A stretch of DNA of 48,556 nucleotides. Origin: Gammaproteobacteria bacterium (GTDB lineage Bacteria; Pseudomonadota; Gammaproteobacteria; Arenicellales; Poriferihabitantaceae). This document shows, in pieces, positions 17,266 to 26,434 of this stretch (position 1 is its first letter; each line of letters opens with the position of its first letter). The stretch covers positions 1 to 48,556 of the forward strand of contig JAPOSW010000109.1 of assembly GCA_026709505.1 (NCBI GenBank). Reading direction: 5' to 3'. The notes under the pieces were generated by a model. It was not told the origin of the DNA and did not search any database. It was given only the letters and a program-made list of their open reading frames with translations. The position numbers and the translations under genes are program-made.

Positions 17266-17654
17266 AGGCATCTCCAATTCTCGCCTCTTTTCAGGAATCA
17301 TGAAGAGATATTGGCTATGGGTGGATTATTTTCCGGGCAGGTGGAACAGGTCCTGCCTGAGCACCTCGGCGGATCGGGCTGGCCGCCGCAGTGAAAGTGC
17401 TCCATGACCTGGTGCTGTCCGCATTATGCTGAAATGCAGGCAATGAATCCATGAGGTATTTTTCGCAAGCTTTCAGATCAACTTTCCATGTCATGGGATC
17501 GTTCCATTACAAGTAAGGTTTCCATAATCGATGGGTAAGGGGCCTTAATAATGACCATCCAGAGTGCTCATTAGCTGATCTGATATTAAATTAGAACCAT
17601 CCTATGCTGTTTATTTCGAGACGATTCAGCATAGGCCGGAATGACCTGTCTGGG
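17266..17654. other. Intergenic, no gene seen
   Basis: Spacer between the convergent binding-protein gene and the P-loop ATPase gene. No protein-like ORF, RNA gene or convincing terminator hairpin was found. Confidence 0.4.
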
Positions 17655-18875
17655 CTACCTCGCCTGATTGAGGAGGTAAGTCCGAAAAGAAGGTATCGGA
17701 CAGGCAAAGCAGTCATCTCCCATGTGCTGTAATGCACCCTGGTGCAATAAGTGGTCGAAGAACGAATCGGCATTCATGGAGGGCGGGAAACAATAGGTGT
17801 CGGCATCCGATGAATGCAATGCCTTTATCAACTTCTTGGTTTCGGCACTACCGGGGTTTCGGTCTAGTTCGGCCATCACCTCAATAGTCATATTCTTGGC
17901 ATCCCGCATTTTTTCGGAATACTGATCCATATAGTAACCGCCTCTTCGGTTTGCGGCTTCTGTATGGATATTGTCCCAGGCTGCTACCCTGAGATTGCCG
18001 TCGACCTTCAGAGCCTCAATGCCGAGCGCTTGCAGAGAGTGATGCAGATGTCGTGGCCACCCGTTACAATTCCGGGCTAGCCTGTCGATTTCCTGATCGG
18101 TGCCATCCGGAACATCGACCCCGAAATAGGCGCAGGACTTGGACATGAATTCTGCGGTTTCCTCGGCTTGGAAATGCCCTATACTGAACTGTTGCATAGG
18201 CGAGATGCGTGTAAGGCCCATGTCTGCGATTCGAGACTTGGTGTCGCCAAGTCCGGCCAGCACTAGCGTGATCGGCAACCTGGCATCGCCATCATGAAGT
18301 GCCCTCAGAAAAAGCCCTTGGGGAGAGTTCCTGTCCGGAGGTAAATTCTGCGCCTCATCAATAGCTAGCAGGATCGGTCGTTCCCATTTCTCGCTGGGCA
18401 TCTTGCGGGCGAGGGCACCGATACCGTTGATTTTCTGCGGTGTCGTATCTAGGTCAGTACCGGCAACTCTGGTTGATCGGATATTCTGCCTGCCCTTTGT
18501 CCAGACATTGCGGGCAGTTTCGATCCACTCGCTTTGCTTTGCCCTTCCGGCATCAGCCAGCAGGTTGAGGACGATGGATATATCTTCCTCCAAGAGGCTG
18601 CTGTTTACCAACACCACTCGGGCGGCAGAATTGTCATGGGTTCGAGCAAGTGACATTTCTAGAATTTTTGACAAAATCGAACTCTTCCCGGCACCCGGTG
18701 CACCATGGATGATACGGGTAGACTTGGCGGCACCATGTTTCCCAGTTCCAGTACTTTGCCAAGCTTGATCAGCGGCAAGAACGAGATCTTCAAGCACTTC
18801 TGCCCTTCCGACAAACACCCGGTGGTGCCTCCTCTGTTCGTCTAATGAATGACTCCAGTCGTTTTTTCTGTTCAA
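17655..18875 (-). CDS. Stand-alone AAA/TnsC-like P-loop ATPase of unknown role
   Basis: A 406-residue ATPase. It opens with FVGRAEVLEDLVLAAD (a box VII-like entry seen in STAND and TnsC-type ATPases). Walker A is HGAPGAGKSS at about residues 57-66 and Walker B is ILLAIDEAQNLPP with Asp173-Glu174. A sensor region LVLAGLGDTKSRIADMGLTRI follows, and NCNGWPRHLHHSLQALG resembles the sensor-2 and winged-helix junction. The order matches ATPases that serve transposition or phage-defence modules, yet no transposase or effector gene is next to it. It faces a small HTH gene (19231). Function is unknown. Confidence 0.8.
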   Translation of the reverse strand: MNRKNDWSHSLDEQRRHHRVFVGRAEVLEDLVLAADQAWQSTGTGKHGAAKSTRIIHGAPGAGKSSILSKILEMSLARTHDNSAARVVLVNSSLLEEDISIVLNLLADAGRAKQSEWIETARNVWTKGRQNIRSTRVAGTDLDTTPQKINGIGALARKMPSEKWERPILLAIDEAQNLPPDRNSPQGLFLRALHDGDARLPITLVLAGLGDTKSRIADMGLTRISPMQQFSIGHFQAEETAEFMSKSCAYFGVDVPDGTDQEIDRLARNCNGWPRHLHHSLQALGIEALKVDGNLRVAAWDNIHTEAANRRGGYYMDQYSEKMRDAKNMTIEVMAELDRNPGSAETKKLIKALHSSDADTYCFPPSMNADSFFDHLLHQGALQHMGDDCFACPIPSFRTYLLNQAR

Positions 18876-19230
18876 TATTCATCGCCTATCTCGGTGCTGG
18901 AGCATCGCATGCATGGGTGGATTAACCAACCAATAAACACAAGGCTCATGCCGGCTTTTCTGGAGTCAGTATCTCCATAGTTGCTTAGACCGAAGTGCGG
19001 TTCAATATGCAGCGCATTTGCATAGAAGTTCCAGCTTTGGGAAATTTTTCAGGAGACAATATATCATATTGATTAAGTTAAAGTTTTTATTCTCTTCGTC
19101 TATCTTATCCATTTTTTGGGGTTGTGCAGAAGGGTTTGCAAAGGTGGCTCGGAAAGGGCTGGTTTGCCAGATTTTATAATAGTCAATACTATCTTGCGCA
19201 TCTGCAATTGAAATAGTAGCGAAGGGTGTT
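18876..19230. other. Divergent intergenic region between ATPase and HTH genes
   Basis: AT-rich spacer without a coding pattern. It contains the promoter/operator described at 19175-19192. Confidence 0.45.
19175..19192 (+). promoter_or_regulatory. -10 element overlapped by an inverted repeat upstream of the HTH gene
   Basis: TATAAT at 19175-19180 overlaps the inverted repeat ATAGT-CAAT-ACTAT (19179-19192), about 40 bases before the HTH start. No clear -35 is seen. A repressor bound here would block RNA polymerase, which fits autoregulation by the adjacent HTH protein. Confidence 0.4.
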
Positions 19231-19419
19231 TTGGAATTTCAAACCTCGGGAGAAATCAAGAAACAGGGCCTATCCAAAGCAGGGATGGCTCATCGCATGA
19301 GCGCCAGTAAGTACCAGCTTGAACAGTTGCTTCATCCTGAAAATAAAGAGGTTACGGGCGGTGCATTGCTGCACGCGGCAAGGGTTATCGAACATCATCT
19401 GCGTCTTGAACTTGCCTAA
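19231..19419 (+). CDS. Short Xre/Fis-like helix-turn-helix protein
   Basis: A 62-residue DNA-binding protein. Residues 14-36 (LSKAGMAHRM-SASKYQLEQLLHP) fit the helix-turn-helix of the Xre-type antitoxin family whose members carry the pattern MxTSRAQLDRLLDPxN, and the end HLRLELA matches the family's RLRIELV tail. Family members are normally about 90-100 residues, so roughly 30 N-terminal residues are missing. The frame is closed by a TAG at about 19182, and the only start is TTG at 19231 with AAGGG upstream. It may be a genuine short regulator or a truncated HigA-like antitoxin without its toxin. Confidence 0.55.
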   Translation: MEFQTSGEIKKQGLSKAGMAHRMSASKYQLEQLLHPENKEVTGGALLHAARVIEHHLRLELA

Positions 19420-19733
19420 ACGAAAACTTCCTGATTGGACAGGATTGAGTTCAAGAGGTACAGGTACTTGGCGAATCAGAATGGATCCTTGGCAAGTTGC
19501 TCGAAGCTGGAGATTCCATACAACTGAGACAGAGCCTCAATCAAATGGTAAATTGATCGATCCTGCTTCACTCAAGCACGATTCGCAATGTATCGCAACT
19601 TCCACGCAATTCACATCCGCCAAAAACCAGAATCTGGGCTGGGATAGGCAAGTTTCACGGAAAATAGATGTATCAGTCGAAGGTTTTATTCGTTTCCCAG
19701 TACTGCTTTGCCGTTGTGACCGCGCGAGAGGCA
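19420..19733. other. Intergenic, no gene seen
   Basis: Spacer between the HTH gene and tRNA-Arg. Long open frames cross into the tRNA and are not protein-like. No integrase gene or duplicate of the tRNA 3' end was noticed. Confidence 0.4.
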
Positions 19734-19810
19734 TGGCGGGCCCGGAGGGATTCGAACCCCCGACCACCTGGTTCGAAGCCAGATACTCTATCCAACTGAG
19801 CTACGGGCCC
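19734..19810 (-). tRNA. tRNA-Arg (anticodon TCG)
   Basis: A complete 77-base cloverleaf on the minus strand. The acceptor arms are GGGCCCG and CGGGCCC, the D-stem is GCTC/GAGT, the anticodon arm TCTGG-CTTCGAA-CCAGG has TCG, and the T-arm is GGGGG-TTCGAAT-CCCTC. The discriminator is G and the 3' CCA is encoded. It reads CGA-type arginine codons. It is 31 bases downstream of the gatB stop on the same strand. Confidence 0.97.
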
Positions 19811-19841
19811 GCATATGAATTATAAACCAGCAGAAGCCGGT

Positions 19842-21311
19842 TCACTCAAGTCGATTTCGCAATATTCGGTTAACCTGCCCCGGATCAGCCTTTCCGTCAG
19901 CGGTTTTCATGACCTGACCCATTAAATATCCAAAAACCTTTTGATTGCCCTCGCGATATTGCTGGACTTGCGGGGCACTGGCATCAAGTACTTCTTCAAC
20001 CAATCGCTCGATTTCACTGCTGTCAGTGATTTGCTTGAATCCCCTGCTTTCAATAATATCATCAACACTGGTCTTCAGATTCACCTCTGCAGACGATTGT
20101 CCGGTCTTGGGGGAAGTTGCCAGATGCGCCAGAACATCCTTTGCCATTTTTCTGGAGAGGGTATTATCGGCCATGCGATCCATTAAAGCGGCAAATCGAT
20201 CACTGTCGACCGGGGAATCGGCGATCTCAATATGGCGTTCGTTGAGCAGGGCGGCCAATTCGCCATTAATCCAGTTCGCGACGGTTTTAGGATCGCTCTT
20301 TGATCGTTTGCACACCCGCTCGAAAAAATCTGCAGTATCCCGGTCCCGAAGCAGTTTCTCGGCATCAGGCGAGGGCAGAGAGAACTCCCGCTCATATCTT
20401 GATTTTCGCTGATCCGGCGATTCAGGCAAACTGTCCCGAACCCGTTCAATGAATTCGTCATCCAGTATCATCTCCGGTAAGTCTGGATCCGGGAAGTATC
20501 GATAGTCCTGAGCATCTTCCTTGCTTCGCATTGAGCGTGTCTCATTCCGTTCAGAGTCATACAGGCGAGTCTCCTGAATGATTGCACCGCCATCTTCCAG
20601 AACATCGATCTGCCGCTCGATCTCGAAATTGATCGCCTTTTCCACAAAACGAAAGGAATTGATGTTCTTGAGTTCAGTGCGTGTTCCGAAATCTTCATTG
20701 CCCTTGGGTCGGATGGAAACATTGGCGTCACACCGGAAAGATCCCTCCTGCATGTTTCCATCGGAAACTTCAAAATACCGGACCAGTGCATGGAGTTTCT
20801 TCAGATAGGCGACCGCTTCCTCGGCTGAGCGCATGTCGGGGTTCGAGACAATTTCGAGAAGAGGCGTGCCGGCCCGATTCAAGTCAATCCCGGTCATGCC
20901 ATGGAAATTTTCATGCACGGATTTTCCCGCATCTTCTTCAAGGTGTGCCCGGGTAATTCCGACCGCTTTCTCGCCCGACCCGGTTGCGATTGTCAGGCGC
21001 CCGCCGCTCACTATCGGGTGCTTGTACTGGCTGATTTGATAGCCTTTCGGCAGATCTGGATAAAAGTAATTCTTTCTCTCGAAAACAGAACGCTTTTCGA
21101 CCTTGGCCCCGATGGCCAGCCCAAAACGGACGGCCAACCTGGCAGCTTCAATATTCATGACTGGAAGAACGCCGGGCAATGCTATGCTTATCGGGCAGGC
21201 TTGACGGTTGGCCTGGGCTCCATAGGTGATTGACGCACCGCTGAACAACTTGCTGTTCGTCATCAGCTGGACATGGACTTCAAGCCCAATGACCGGTTCC
21301 CACTGCATCAT
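19842..21311 (-). CDS. gatB: Asp-tRNA(Asn)/Glu-tRNA(Gln) amidotransferase subunit B
   Basis: A 489-residue GatB of normal length. It binds the mischarged tRNA and activates the carboxyl group for amidation. The start [16 protein letters not shown] is the family signature, followed by [24 protein letters not shown], the [20 protein letters not shown] block and the C-terminal YqeY-like domain ending [25 protein letters not shown]. The ATG at 21311 overlaps the gatA stop (ATGA), a translational coupling. The presence of GatCAB suggests an indirect route to Asn-tRNA or Gln-tRNA. Confidence 0.98.
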   Translation of the reverse strand: MMQWEPVIGLEVHVQLMTNSKLFSGASITYGAQANRQACPISIALPGVLPVMNIEAARLAVRFGLAIGAKVEKRSVFERKNYFYPDLPKGYQISQYKHPIVSGGRLTIATGSGEKAVGITRAHLEEDAGKSVHENFHGMTGIDLNRAGTPLLEIVSNPDMRSAEEAVAYLKKLHALVRYFEVSDGNMQEGSFRCDANVSIRPKGNEDFGTRTELKNINSFRFVEKAINFEIERQIDVLEDGGAIIQETRLYDSERNETRSMRSKEDAQDYRYFPDPDLPEMILDDEFIERVRDSLPESPDQRKSRYEREFSLPSPDAEKLLRDRDTADFFERVCKRSKSDPKTVANWINGELAALLNERHIEIADSPVDSDRFAALMDRMADNTLSRKMAKDVLAHLATSPKTGQSSAEVNLKTSVDDIIESRGFKQITDSSEIERLVEEVLDASAPQVQQYREGNQKVFGYLMGQVMKTADGKADPGQVNRILRNRLE

Positions 21312-22762
21312 GCGTACCCTTCCGGAATGCGCCGGTGCCAATCCGTATTCAACTGATAATGGTGAGCAACATTTAGAATGGTTGCTTCATCCAGATATTT
21401 TCCGATCAAATGCATTCCGATCGGCAGACCCTGCCCGTCAAAACCGGCGGGAATGGACATAGCGGGCAGTCCGGCCAGATTGGCCGAGTTGGTGAAGACG
21501 TCATTCAAGTACATCTGGACTGGATCATCGGTTTTCAGGCCAATGGGAAAAGCCGTAGTTGGAGCAGTGGGGCCAACGATGACATCGCATTTCTCAAAAG
21601 CCTTCGAGAAGTCATCAGCGATCAAGCGGCGCAGTTTCTGCGCTTTGACATAGTAGGCCTCAAAATACCCGATTGACAGGACATAGGCTCCAATCAGCAG
21701 CCTCCGTTTGACTTCGGGACCGAACCCTTCTGATCGGGTCGCTTCATACATTTCGGTAATGTCGGTATATTCGGATGCCCGATGTCCATAGCGAACACCA
21801 TCGAAGCGAGCCAGATTGGAAGATGCCTCAGCTGGTGCCAGCACATAGTAGCAGGGGATGCCCGCGGCGCTGTTGGGCAGATCAATGTCAATCGTCCGGG
21901 CGCCCAGCCCTTCGAGCATCGAGATGGATTCCCTGATGGCTTGCGCTACTTCTTCATCAACTCCATCAGTGAAAAACTCCTTGGGCAAGCCAATGACCTT
22001 TCCAGATATCGAGTCCGAAAGCGCGTTGACATAGTCAGGGACTGGCTGATCGATTGACGTGGAGTCTTTCTTGTCAAAACCACTCATGGCTTGAAGAACA
22101 TATGCACAGTCTTCCGATGTCAGGGCCATCACTCCGCCTTGGTCCAGTGAAGAGGCAAAGGCAACCATTCCATAACGTGAGACCCTGCCGTAGCTGGGCT
22201 TGATTCCGCTTAATCCGCATAATGCCGCTGGCTGCCGGATTGATCCACCGGTATCCGTTCCTGTTGCAGCCGGTGCAAGCCTTGCGGCAACTGCTGCAGC
22301 CGACCCGCCTGAACTGCCCCCCGGCACCCTCTCATGACCCCAGGGGTTACGGGTTGGACCATAGTAGCTGTTCTCGGTTGAAGACCCCATGGCAAATTCA
22401 TCCATGTTGGTTTTTCCCAGCATCACCATTCCAGCCTGTTCCAGCCTTTCAACCAGAGTCGCATCATACGGTGAGATGAAGTTATCGAGAATGCGCGATC
22501 CACATGTCGTTCTTACCCCCTTCGTGCAGAACAGGTCCTTGTGCACCAGAGGTATGCCAGTCAGTGGACCTCCTTCGCCCTTTGCAATCAACTTGTCGGC
22601 ATGACTGGCTTGTTCCAGTGCTTGCTCTTCAGTCAGGGTGATAAATGCATTCAGGCCTGCACAGGATCGTGATTTCTCAAGCAATGCCTGAGTCAGTTCC
22701 ACGCTTGAGTATTCTCTTTCTTTTAGAGCTTGTGAATGCTCTAAAACAGTGCGGCATTCCAT
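21308..22762 (-). CDS. gatA: Asp-tRNA(Asn)/Glu-tRNA(Gln) amidotransferase subunit A
   Basis: A 484-residue amidase-signature enzyme that frees ammonia from glutamine for GatB. The Ser-cisSer-Lys triad regions are intact: LVHKDLF supplies the Lys and [18 protein letters not shown] with [16 protein letters not shown] the two serines. [13 protein letters not shown] and [13 protein letters not shown] are also conserved. The ATG at 22762 ([13 protein letters not shown]) sits 4 bases after gatC; a longer frame to 22867 overlaps gatC and is rejected. The end overlaps gatB by 4 bases. Confidence 0.98.
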   Translation of the reverse strand: MECRTVLEHSQALKEREYSSVELTQALLEKSRSCAGLNAFITLTEEQALEQASHADKLIAKGEGGPLTGIPLVHKDLFCTKGVRTTCGSRILDNFISPYDATLVERLEQAGMVMLGKTNMDEFAMGSSTENSYYGPTRNPWGHERVPGGSSGGSAAAVAARLAPAATGTDTGGSIRQPAALCGLSGIKPSYGRVSRYGMVAFASSLDQGGVMALTSEDCAYVLQAMSGFDKKDSTSIDQPVPDYVNALSDSISGKVIGLPKEFFTDGVDEEVAQAIRESISMLEGLGARTIDIDLPNSAAGIPCYYVLAPAEASSNLARFDGVRYGHRASEYTDITEMYEATRSEGFGPEVKRRLLIGAYVLSIGYFEAYYVKAQKLRRLIADDFSKAFEKCDVIVGPTAPTTAFPIGLKTDDPVQMYLNDVFTNSANLAGLPAMSIPAGFDGQGLPIGMHLIGKYLDEATILNVAHHYQLNTDWHRRIPEGYA

Positions 22763-22766
22763 GTCT

Positions 22767-23054
22767 TTATTCAACCACTCGGGGGACCATATAGAGACCG
22801 GAATCTGCAGCGGGTGCTCCAGACTGGAAATCCCTGTGGCGATCTTTTTCCGTGATGACGTCTTCACGCAGTCGAAGTTTCATGTCCTGGGGATGTGACA
22901 TTGGCTGAATATGGCTGGTATTGACCTGATTCATCTGTTCAACCATGCGGATGATGTCGTTTAGCTGCCCGGAAAAGTCATCAGCTTCGCTTTCACTGAA
23001 CTTGAGGCGAACCAGCCTGGCAAGCTGCTGGATTTGATCAGGGTCTAGTGACAT
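22767..23054 (-). CDS. gatC: Asp-tRNA(Asn)/Glu-tRNA(Gln) amidotransferase subunit C
   Basis: A 95-residue GatC, first gene of the operon. It wraps around GatA and stabilises the GatAB complex. The start [20 protein letters not shown], the middle [16 protein letters not shown] and the end [16 protein letters not shown] are typical. In many Gammaproteobacteria the neighbour across the divergent promoter is mreB; here it is about 10 kb away. Confidence 0.97.
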   Translation of the reverse strand: MSLDPDQIQQLARLVRLKFSESEADDFSGQLNDIIRMVEQMNQVNTSHIQPMSHPQDMKLRLREDVITEKDRHRDFQSGAPAADSGLYMVPRVVE

Positions 23055-23662
23055 TGGGTATTATGATAAGTTCGAAGTGGGTTTGTATCGCCGTTCATAC
23101 GGAATGATCGAACCCGAAAACTACCCGAGCCGATCAAAAACGCCGCCACGAGACGGGTGACAATATCAAACTCAAGTTTCGGATTTCATTTTCGCCTGAA
23201 AAAATCATTATCTCCATGATAAACAGCGATATAGAGTTCCAGCATCGGGCATAACACATGTTTTCCACATTTCATGTCACTACACCCGCCGAAGGCGGCC
23301 TCGAAAATGCGTTGCCAACCCTAGTCCGACCGGCTGCCAGACTCGATCAGGCCGATACCCGGTCGACAACCTGTTCATGGAACTCTGACAACAGCTGAAG
23401 CCGTCCTCCCTGCCGTCGGGCCGGTATCACTAAGCGCAGCCGGCGATCAACCAGCACATGGAGGCATTTCTGGCCTGCATGCTGAAACTTGGCTCCGAGG
23501 CAGTCTGACGGGAACGACAAACTGCCGGAGGGACGGCACCATGAAATAACGCAATTTAAACTCCGAAACTTGGGTGGCAAATATAAAATATCTGCCTAGG
23601 AAAGATGGCGGTTTATGAGTGAAATAAAACAAGTGAGACCGCGTTACAGTGATAGTTAATGT
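23055..23662. other. Intergenic, upstream of gatC; possible mobile-element scar
   Basis: About 600 bases with no convincing gene. The gatC promoter should lie in the first 100 bases. Beyond about 23280 the sequence is GC-rich with fragmentary frames on both strands, as if decayed, before the AT-rich protease pseudogene. I could not match it to a known insertion sequence. Confidence 0.4.
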
Positions 23663-23860
23663 TCACGATTGATTAGAAAAAGCTGGTACTACTTCATTCC
23701 AATTTCTATATTTTCTGCTTCCAGCAGGTCGCAGTCCATCATATTCCGCCTGTTCTTTCAAAATTTTCAGTATTTGACTGATCTGCCTTTCTTTTTCTTC
23801 TTGCTTTTCCTTGTTGAGATGCTCTTTCTGTATTGATGTCACCGATAGACGCTTCTTCAT
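23663..23860 (-). CDS. Possible overlapping frame or frameshifted C-terminus of the protease gene
   Basis: A 65-residue frame that overlaps the end of the protease pseudogene in another phase. It begins at ATG 23860 and is highly charged, with a coiled-coil-like KEKQEEKERQISQILKILKEQ segment and a more ordinary end (RKYRNWNEVVPAF). It may be the original C-terminus of the upstream gene reached through a frameshift, or a small overlapping gene. The sequence alone does not decide. Confidence 0.3.
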   Translation of the reverse strand: MKKRLSVTSIQKEHLNKEKQEEKERQISQILKILKEQAEYDGLRPAGSRKYRNWNEVVPAFSNQS

Positions 23861-24626
23861 TTATATCACCATTTATGAATTTAATATTAGGTTCATGTTG
23901 CTGAAAACGGGAAAGTTTGCCCAAGTTTTTTATGATTCTTGTTTCTTCGCTGTTCGCAATTCTAACGTTATTAAAAATTAGTTTTGCCTCATCATGATTA
24001 ATTACAAATCCATGACTTGGATAAGAACGCGAAAGTATTTCAATTGATTCAGATTTAAGATTCCCCCATTTTGCGTTCAATCTCTTCGCATACTCTTCAC
24101 CTATTCGCATCGCTCTTGACCTTGAGCCAACTTCTTCTGGGTCAAACCTCTGAAATATTGGGCCATACAAGGATCATACCATGTTACTCGCAGCATTCAT
24201 TGCTGTCCTGATTGATACAACGCCGTTTGATGCAGAAAGAATTTCAGCAATCAAATTGTGATAAGTATCTCGCGACCTTTCTTCCATGGCCTTAAACGCT
24301 TCACTTATGTTTAGACCGGATTCTTGTGCTCCAAGCTTATCTTCTTTTTTCAATTGCACATCAAGTAGACCTAATTCGCCGTATGGGGTGAAGATTAATT
24401 CTTTGGCGGCAATGGCTAGTAGTGTTCCGGCACTTTTGCACATGCCAGATAGCAATACATAAAATGAGTCATATACTTCTTGTAGATAATAGCCTATCTT
24501 GTATGCCGCATCGGCATCACCACCATTTGAAACCAATATCAAGACTGCATTTTTGGCTGATTTTTGCGAATCAACGGTCTCAATAAACTCCAGATCCAAA
24601 CCGCGCGATAATTCACCATTATACAA
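23739..24626 (-). pseudogene. SDH/SppA-type Clp-fold serine protease, broken by an in-frame opal stop
   Basis: Two pieces in one frame: residues from the TTG at 24626 to the TGA at 24176-24174, then open again to 23739. The first piece has LILVSNGGDADAAYKIGYYLQ and GMCKSAGTLLAIAAKELIFTPYGELGLLDVQL, the Clp-fold core with the nucleophile Ser in CKSAG. The second piece continues the same family (LYGPIFQRFDPEEVGSRSRAMRIGEEYAKRL and YPSHGFVI). The stop lies at a usually small or Gly-like position, so one base change of GGA to TGA would explain it. The N-terminus is also short, with a TAG in frame 9 codons upstream of the TTG at 24626. The AT-rich base use differs from gatC and the lipid operon, which suggests transfer. 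Confidence 0.7.
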
Positions 24627-25100
24627 AATTATATCAGTTATCTAATTTTGGGGTTATGAATACATAAATGGAATTAGCTATCCTTCTGAGGCGCATGCTA
24701 TCCTATTCAGTCTTAAGTACAACACCGCCCTCCCAGCCTACCGCATAAGGCATCTTCTTAATGGCTAGGGCAGTAGCTAAATCAGAGCCCCGAAGCCTTC
24801 GTTCCGCTGCGGAATGGTGATGATTTTGGCTTTCCGGAATCATAAGCGGTACAATCCAGCAATGCAAGGCACTGCAGGATCCAGACATTGCAGATATCTG
24901 CCCCAATGCAAAAGTCTCAGCACTATCATGGTATTAGATTAGCCAGTACCAACAATGGTTTCAAGACAATGAACCGTTGATTTGGGGTTTATAGGTGCAC
25001 AAGTAGCAATTATAGTGTTTCGTAGTCTTTTATTCGGTTTACCCGAATACACAGATCATATGCAATTTCTTGGATATTCCAGACAGCATACAGTAATCAA
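24627..25100. other. Intergenic upstream of the lipid operon
   Basis: No gene was seen. The last 80 bases must carry the operon promoter; see the inverted repeat at 25031-25049. Confidence 0.4.
25031..25049. promoter_or_regulatory. Operator-like inverted repeat upstream of the lipid operon
   Basis: A perfect 7-base inverted repeat TATTCGG-TTTAC-CCGAATA centred about 60 bases before the first gene of the operon. The position and symmetry fit a regulator site; in related operons the regulators are MerR-type LitR/CarH or an ECF sigma with ChrR. No regulator gene is in the window and the binding partner is unknown. Confidence 0.45.
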
Positions 25101-25658
25101 ATGACCTCAAGCAAGTCAGAACATATTCAGAGACATGCCGAAGAAGCCTATCCAGATGCCTATCGGAAGGTTTGCGTGCTAATGAATTCAGTAGAGCAAA
25201 ATGATCCATTAGCACCTGTAGGCAAAATGAACCATGATGATCGCCTCGCAAAATTCCTTGATCTGTTTGCAGACCTGAAATGCCAGGATATCGCATGCAA
25301 GGTGCGTGAGGTATACGCAGAGAATCCGTATTTCAGCGACACGCTGAAAATCATTGAAGATCTGGATGAGCTGGCCATGTACATGGAAAAAACCGGCAAG
25401 CACCTCGAATACAGCCGGATAATTTTTGATCGGGTGCTCCAGGATGGAGACGACTACTTCGTTCAATGGTACATGGAAACCGGATTCAGGCTGTTCGGCA
25501 GACAGCTGCAGACAAAATCAGTAGGAATGTCCCATATACGCCTTGATGACCAGGACAAGGTTGTTCTCCATCAGGACTTTTGGGACAGCACAGAAGGACT
25601 ATTCCGCCATATCCCCCTCATCAAGTCCTTCTTCAGACAATTCAGGAAGAGGGTCTGA
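25101..25658 (+). CDS. SnoaL/NTF2-like protein, first gene of lipid operon
   Basis: A 185-residue protein. The C-terminal half (about residues 60-160) has the cone-fold pattern of SnoaL-like proteins: LKIIEDLDELAMYMEKTGKHLEYSRIIFDRVLQDGDDYFVQWYME, then IRLDDQDKVVLHQDFWDSTEGLFRHIPL. The block with QDFWD and the terminal small basic segment KSFFRQFRKR match the NTF2-like members found next to SDR, amine oxidase, DUF1365 and CFA genes in proteobacteria. The catalytic role is unknown. Its stop is 5 bases before the GTG of the SDR gene, so the two are co-transcribed. Confidence 0.7.
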   Translation: MTSSKSEHIQRHAEEAYPDAYRKVCVLMNSVEQNDPLAPVGKMNHDDRLAKFLDLFADLKCQDIACKVREVYAENPYFSDTLKIIEDLDELAMYMEKTGKHLEYSRIIFDRVLQDGDDYFVQWYMETGFRLFGRQLQTKSVGMSHIRLDDQDKVVLHQDFWDSTEGLFRHIPLIKSFFRQFRKRV

Positions 25659-25663
25659 ATGCC

Positions 25664-26434
25664 GTGGCAACAACCGGCATCAGCAATCAAGCAATCTGGA
25701 TTACCGGAGCCTCTTCCGGAATTGGACGTGCTCTTGCAGAGGGTTTGGCAGCGCATGGGAATCATCTGATACTGACTTCGCGCAACAAGCAGAATCTGGC
25801 AGATCTGGCCAATTCTCTCGGCTGCCCCACGACCGTGATTGCGGCAGATATTGCTGAAGCATCGTCCACTGCTTTACTGACGGAAGAGCTGGATAAACTG
25901 GATGCCGGTCTTGACATGGCGATCCTGTGCGCGGGCGATTGCGAATACGTCGACTCCGGAAGTTTCGACACTGGTATTATCGAGCGCATGTTCAATGTCA
26001 ATGTATTTGGGTTGTCTCGATCCATAGAAGCGGCTCTACCCGCTCTGCGCAAGTCCCGAAAGTCTCCGCATATTGTGGGCATCAGCAGCGCATCGGCGAT
26101 AACCGGCCTGCCACGAGCCGAAGCCTATGGTGCATCCAAGGCCGCTGTGGTCAGTATGCTGGAATCTCTGGCCCTGGACTTGTTTCAGGAAGGCATTGCA
26201 GTTACCACTGTACTGCCCGGTTTTGTTGATACGCCATTGACGCAGCGCAACGATTTTCCCATGCCGCTATTGATGAGTTCCAAACAGGCAGCCAGCATAA
26301 TACTGGGAGGCATTGGGGCAGGCTGCCACCGCATCGAATTCCCGAAAAGATTGACCTGGTCGCTGCGATTCTTCAGCATGCTGCCAGAGAGTCTCCGGCT
26401 CAAAGTCGGTCAGCGCATGGTGCGTCTGGAATGA
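25664..26434 (+). CDS. Short-chain dehydrogenase/reductase
   Basis: A 256-residue classical SDR. The NAD(P)-binding motif is WITGASSGIGRAL near the N-terminus, then ILCAGDCEY, NVNVFGLSRSIEA, the active-site Ser in GISSASAITG, and the catalytic YGASK. The GTG at 25664 lies about 10 bases after the GGAAGAGGG ribosome site; the longer frame from 25580 overlaps the previous gene and adds no family sequence. It ends with an ATGA overlap to the amine oxidase gene. Substrate is unknown; operon partners point to a lipid or fatty acyl substrate at the membrane. Confidence 0.9.
   Translation: MATTGISNQAIWITGASSGIGRALAEGLAAHGNHLILTSRNKQNLADLANSLGCPTTVIAADIAEASSTALLTEELDKLDAGLDMAILCAGDCEYVDSGSFDTGIIERMFNVNVFGLSRSIEAALPALRKSRKSPHIVGISSASAITGLPRAEAYGASKAAVVSMLESLALDLFQEGIAVTTVLPGFVDTPLTQRNDFPMPLLMSSKQAASIILGGIGAGCHRIEFPKRLTWSLRFFSMLPESLRLKVGQRMVRLE

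Noticed and set aside
19319..19825. Long plus-strand frame
   Set aside because: It runs through the complete tRNA-Arg and overlaps the HTH gene in another phase; its residue pattern is not protein-like.
23347..23632. Minus-strand frames upstream of the protease relic
   Set aside because: No recognisable family; possibly remains of a mobile element but I cannot support that.
24174..24176. Selenocysteine at the TGA of the protease gene
   Set aside because: The position is not near the catalytic Ser and the family has no Cys there; no downstream hairpin is evident, and two other genes nearby are broken by TAG and TAA.
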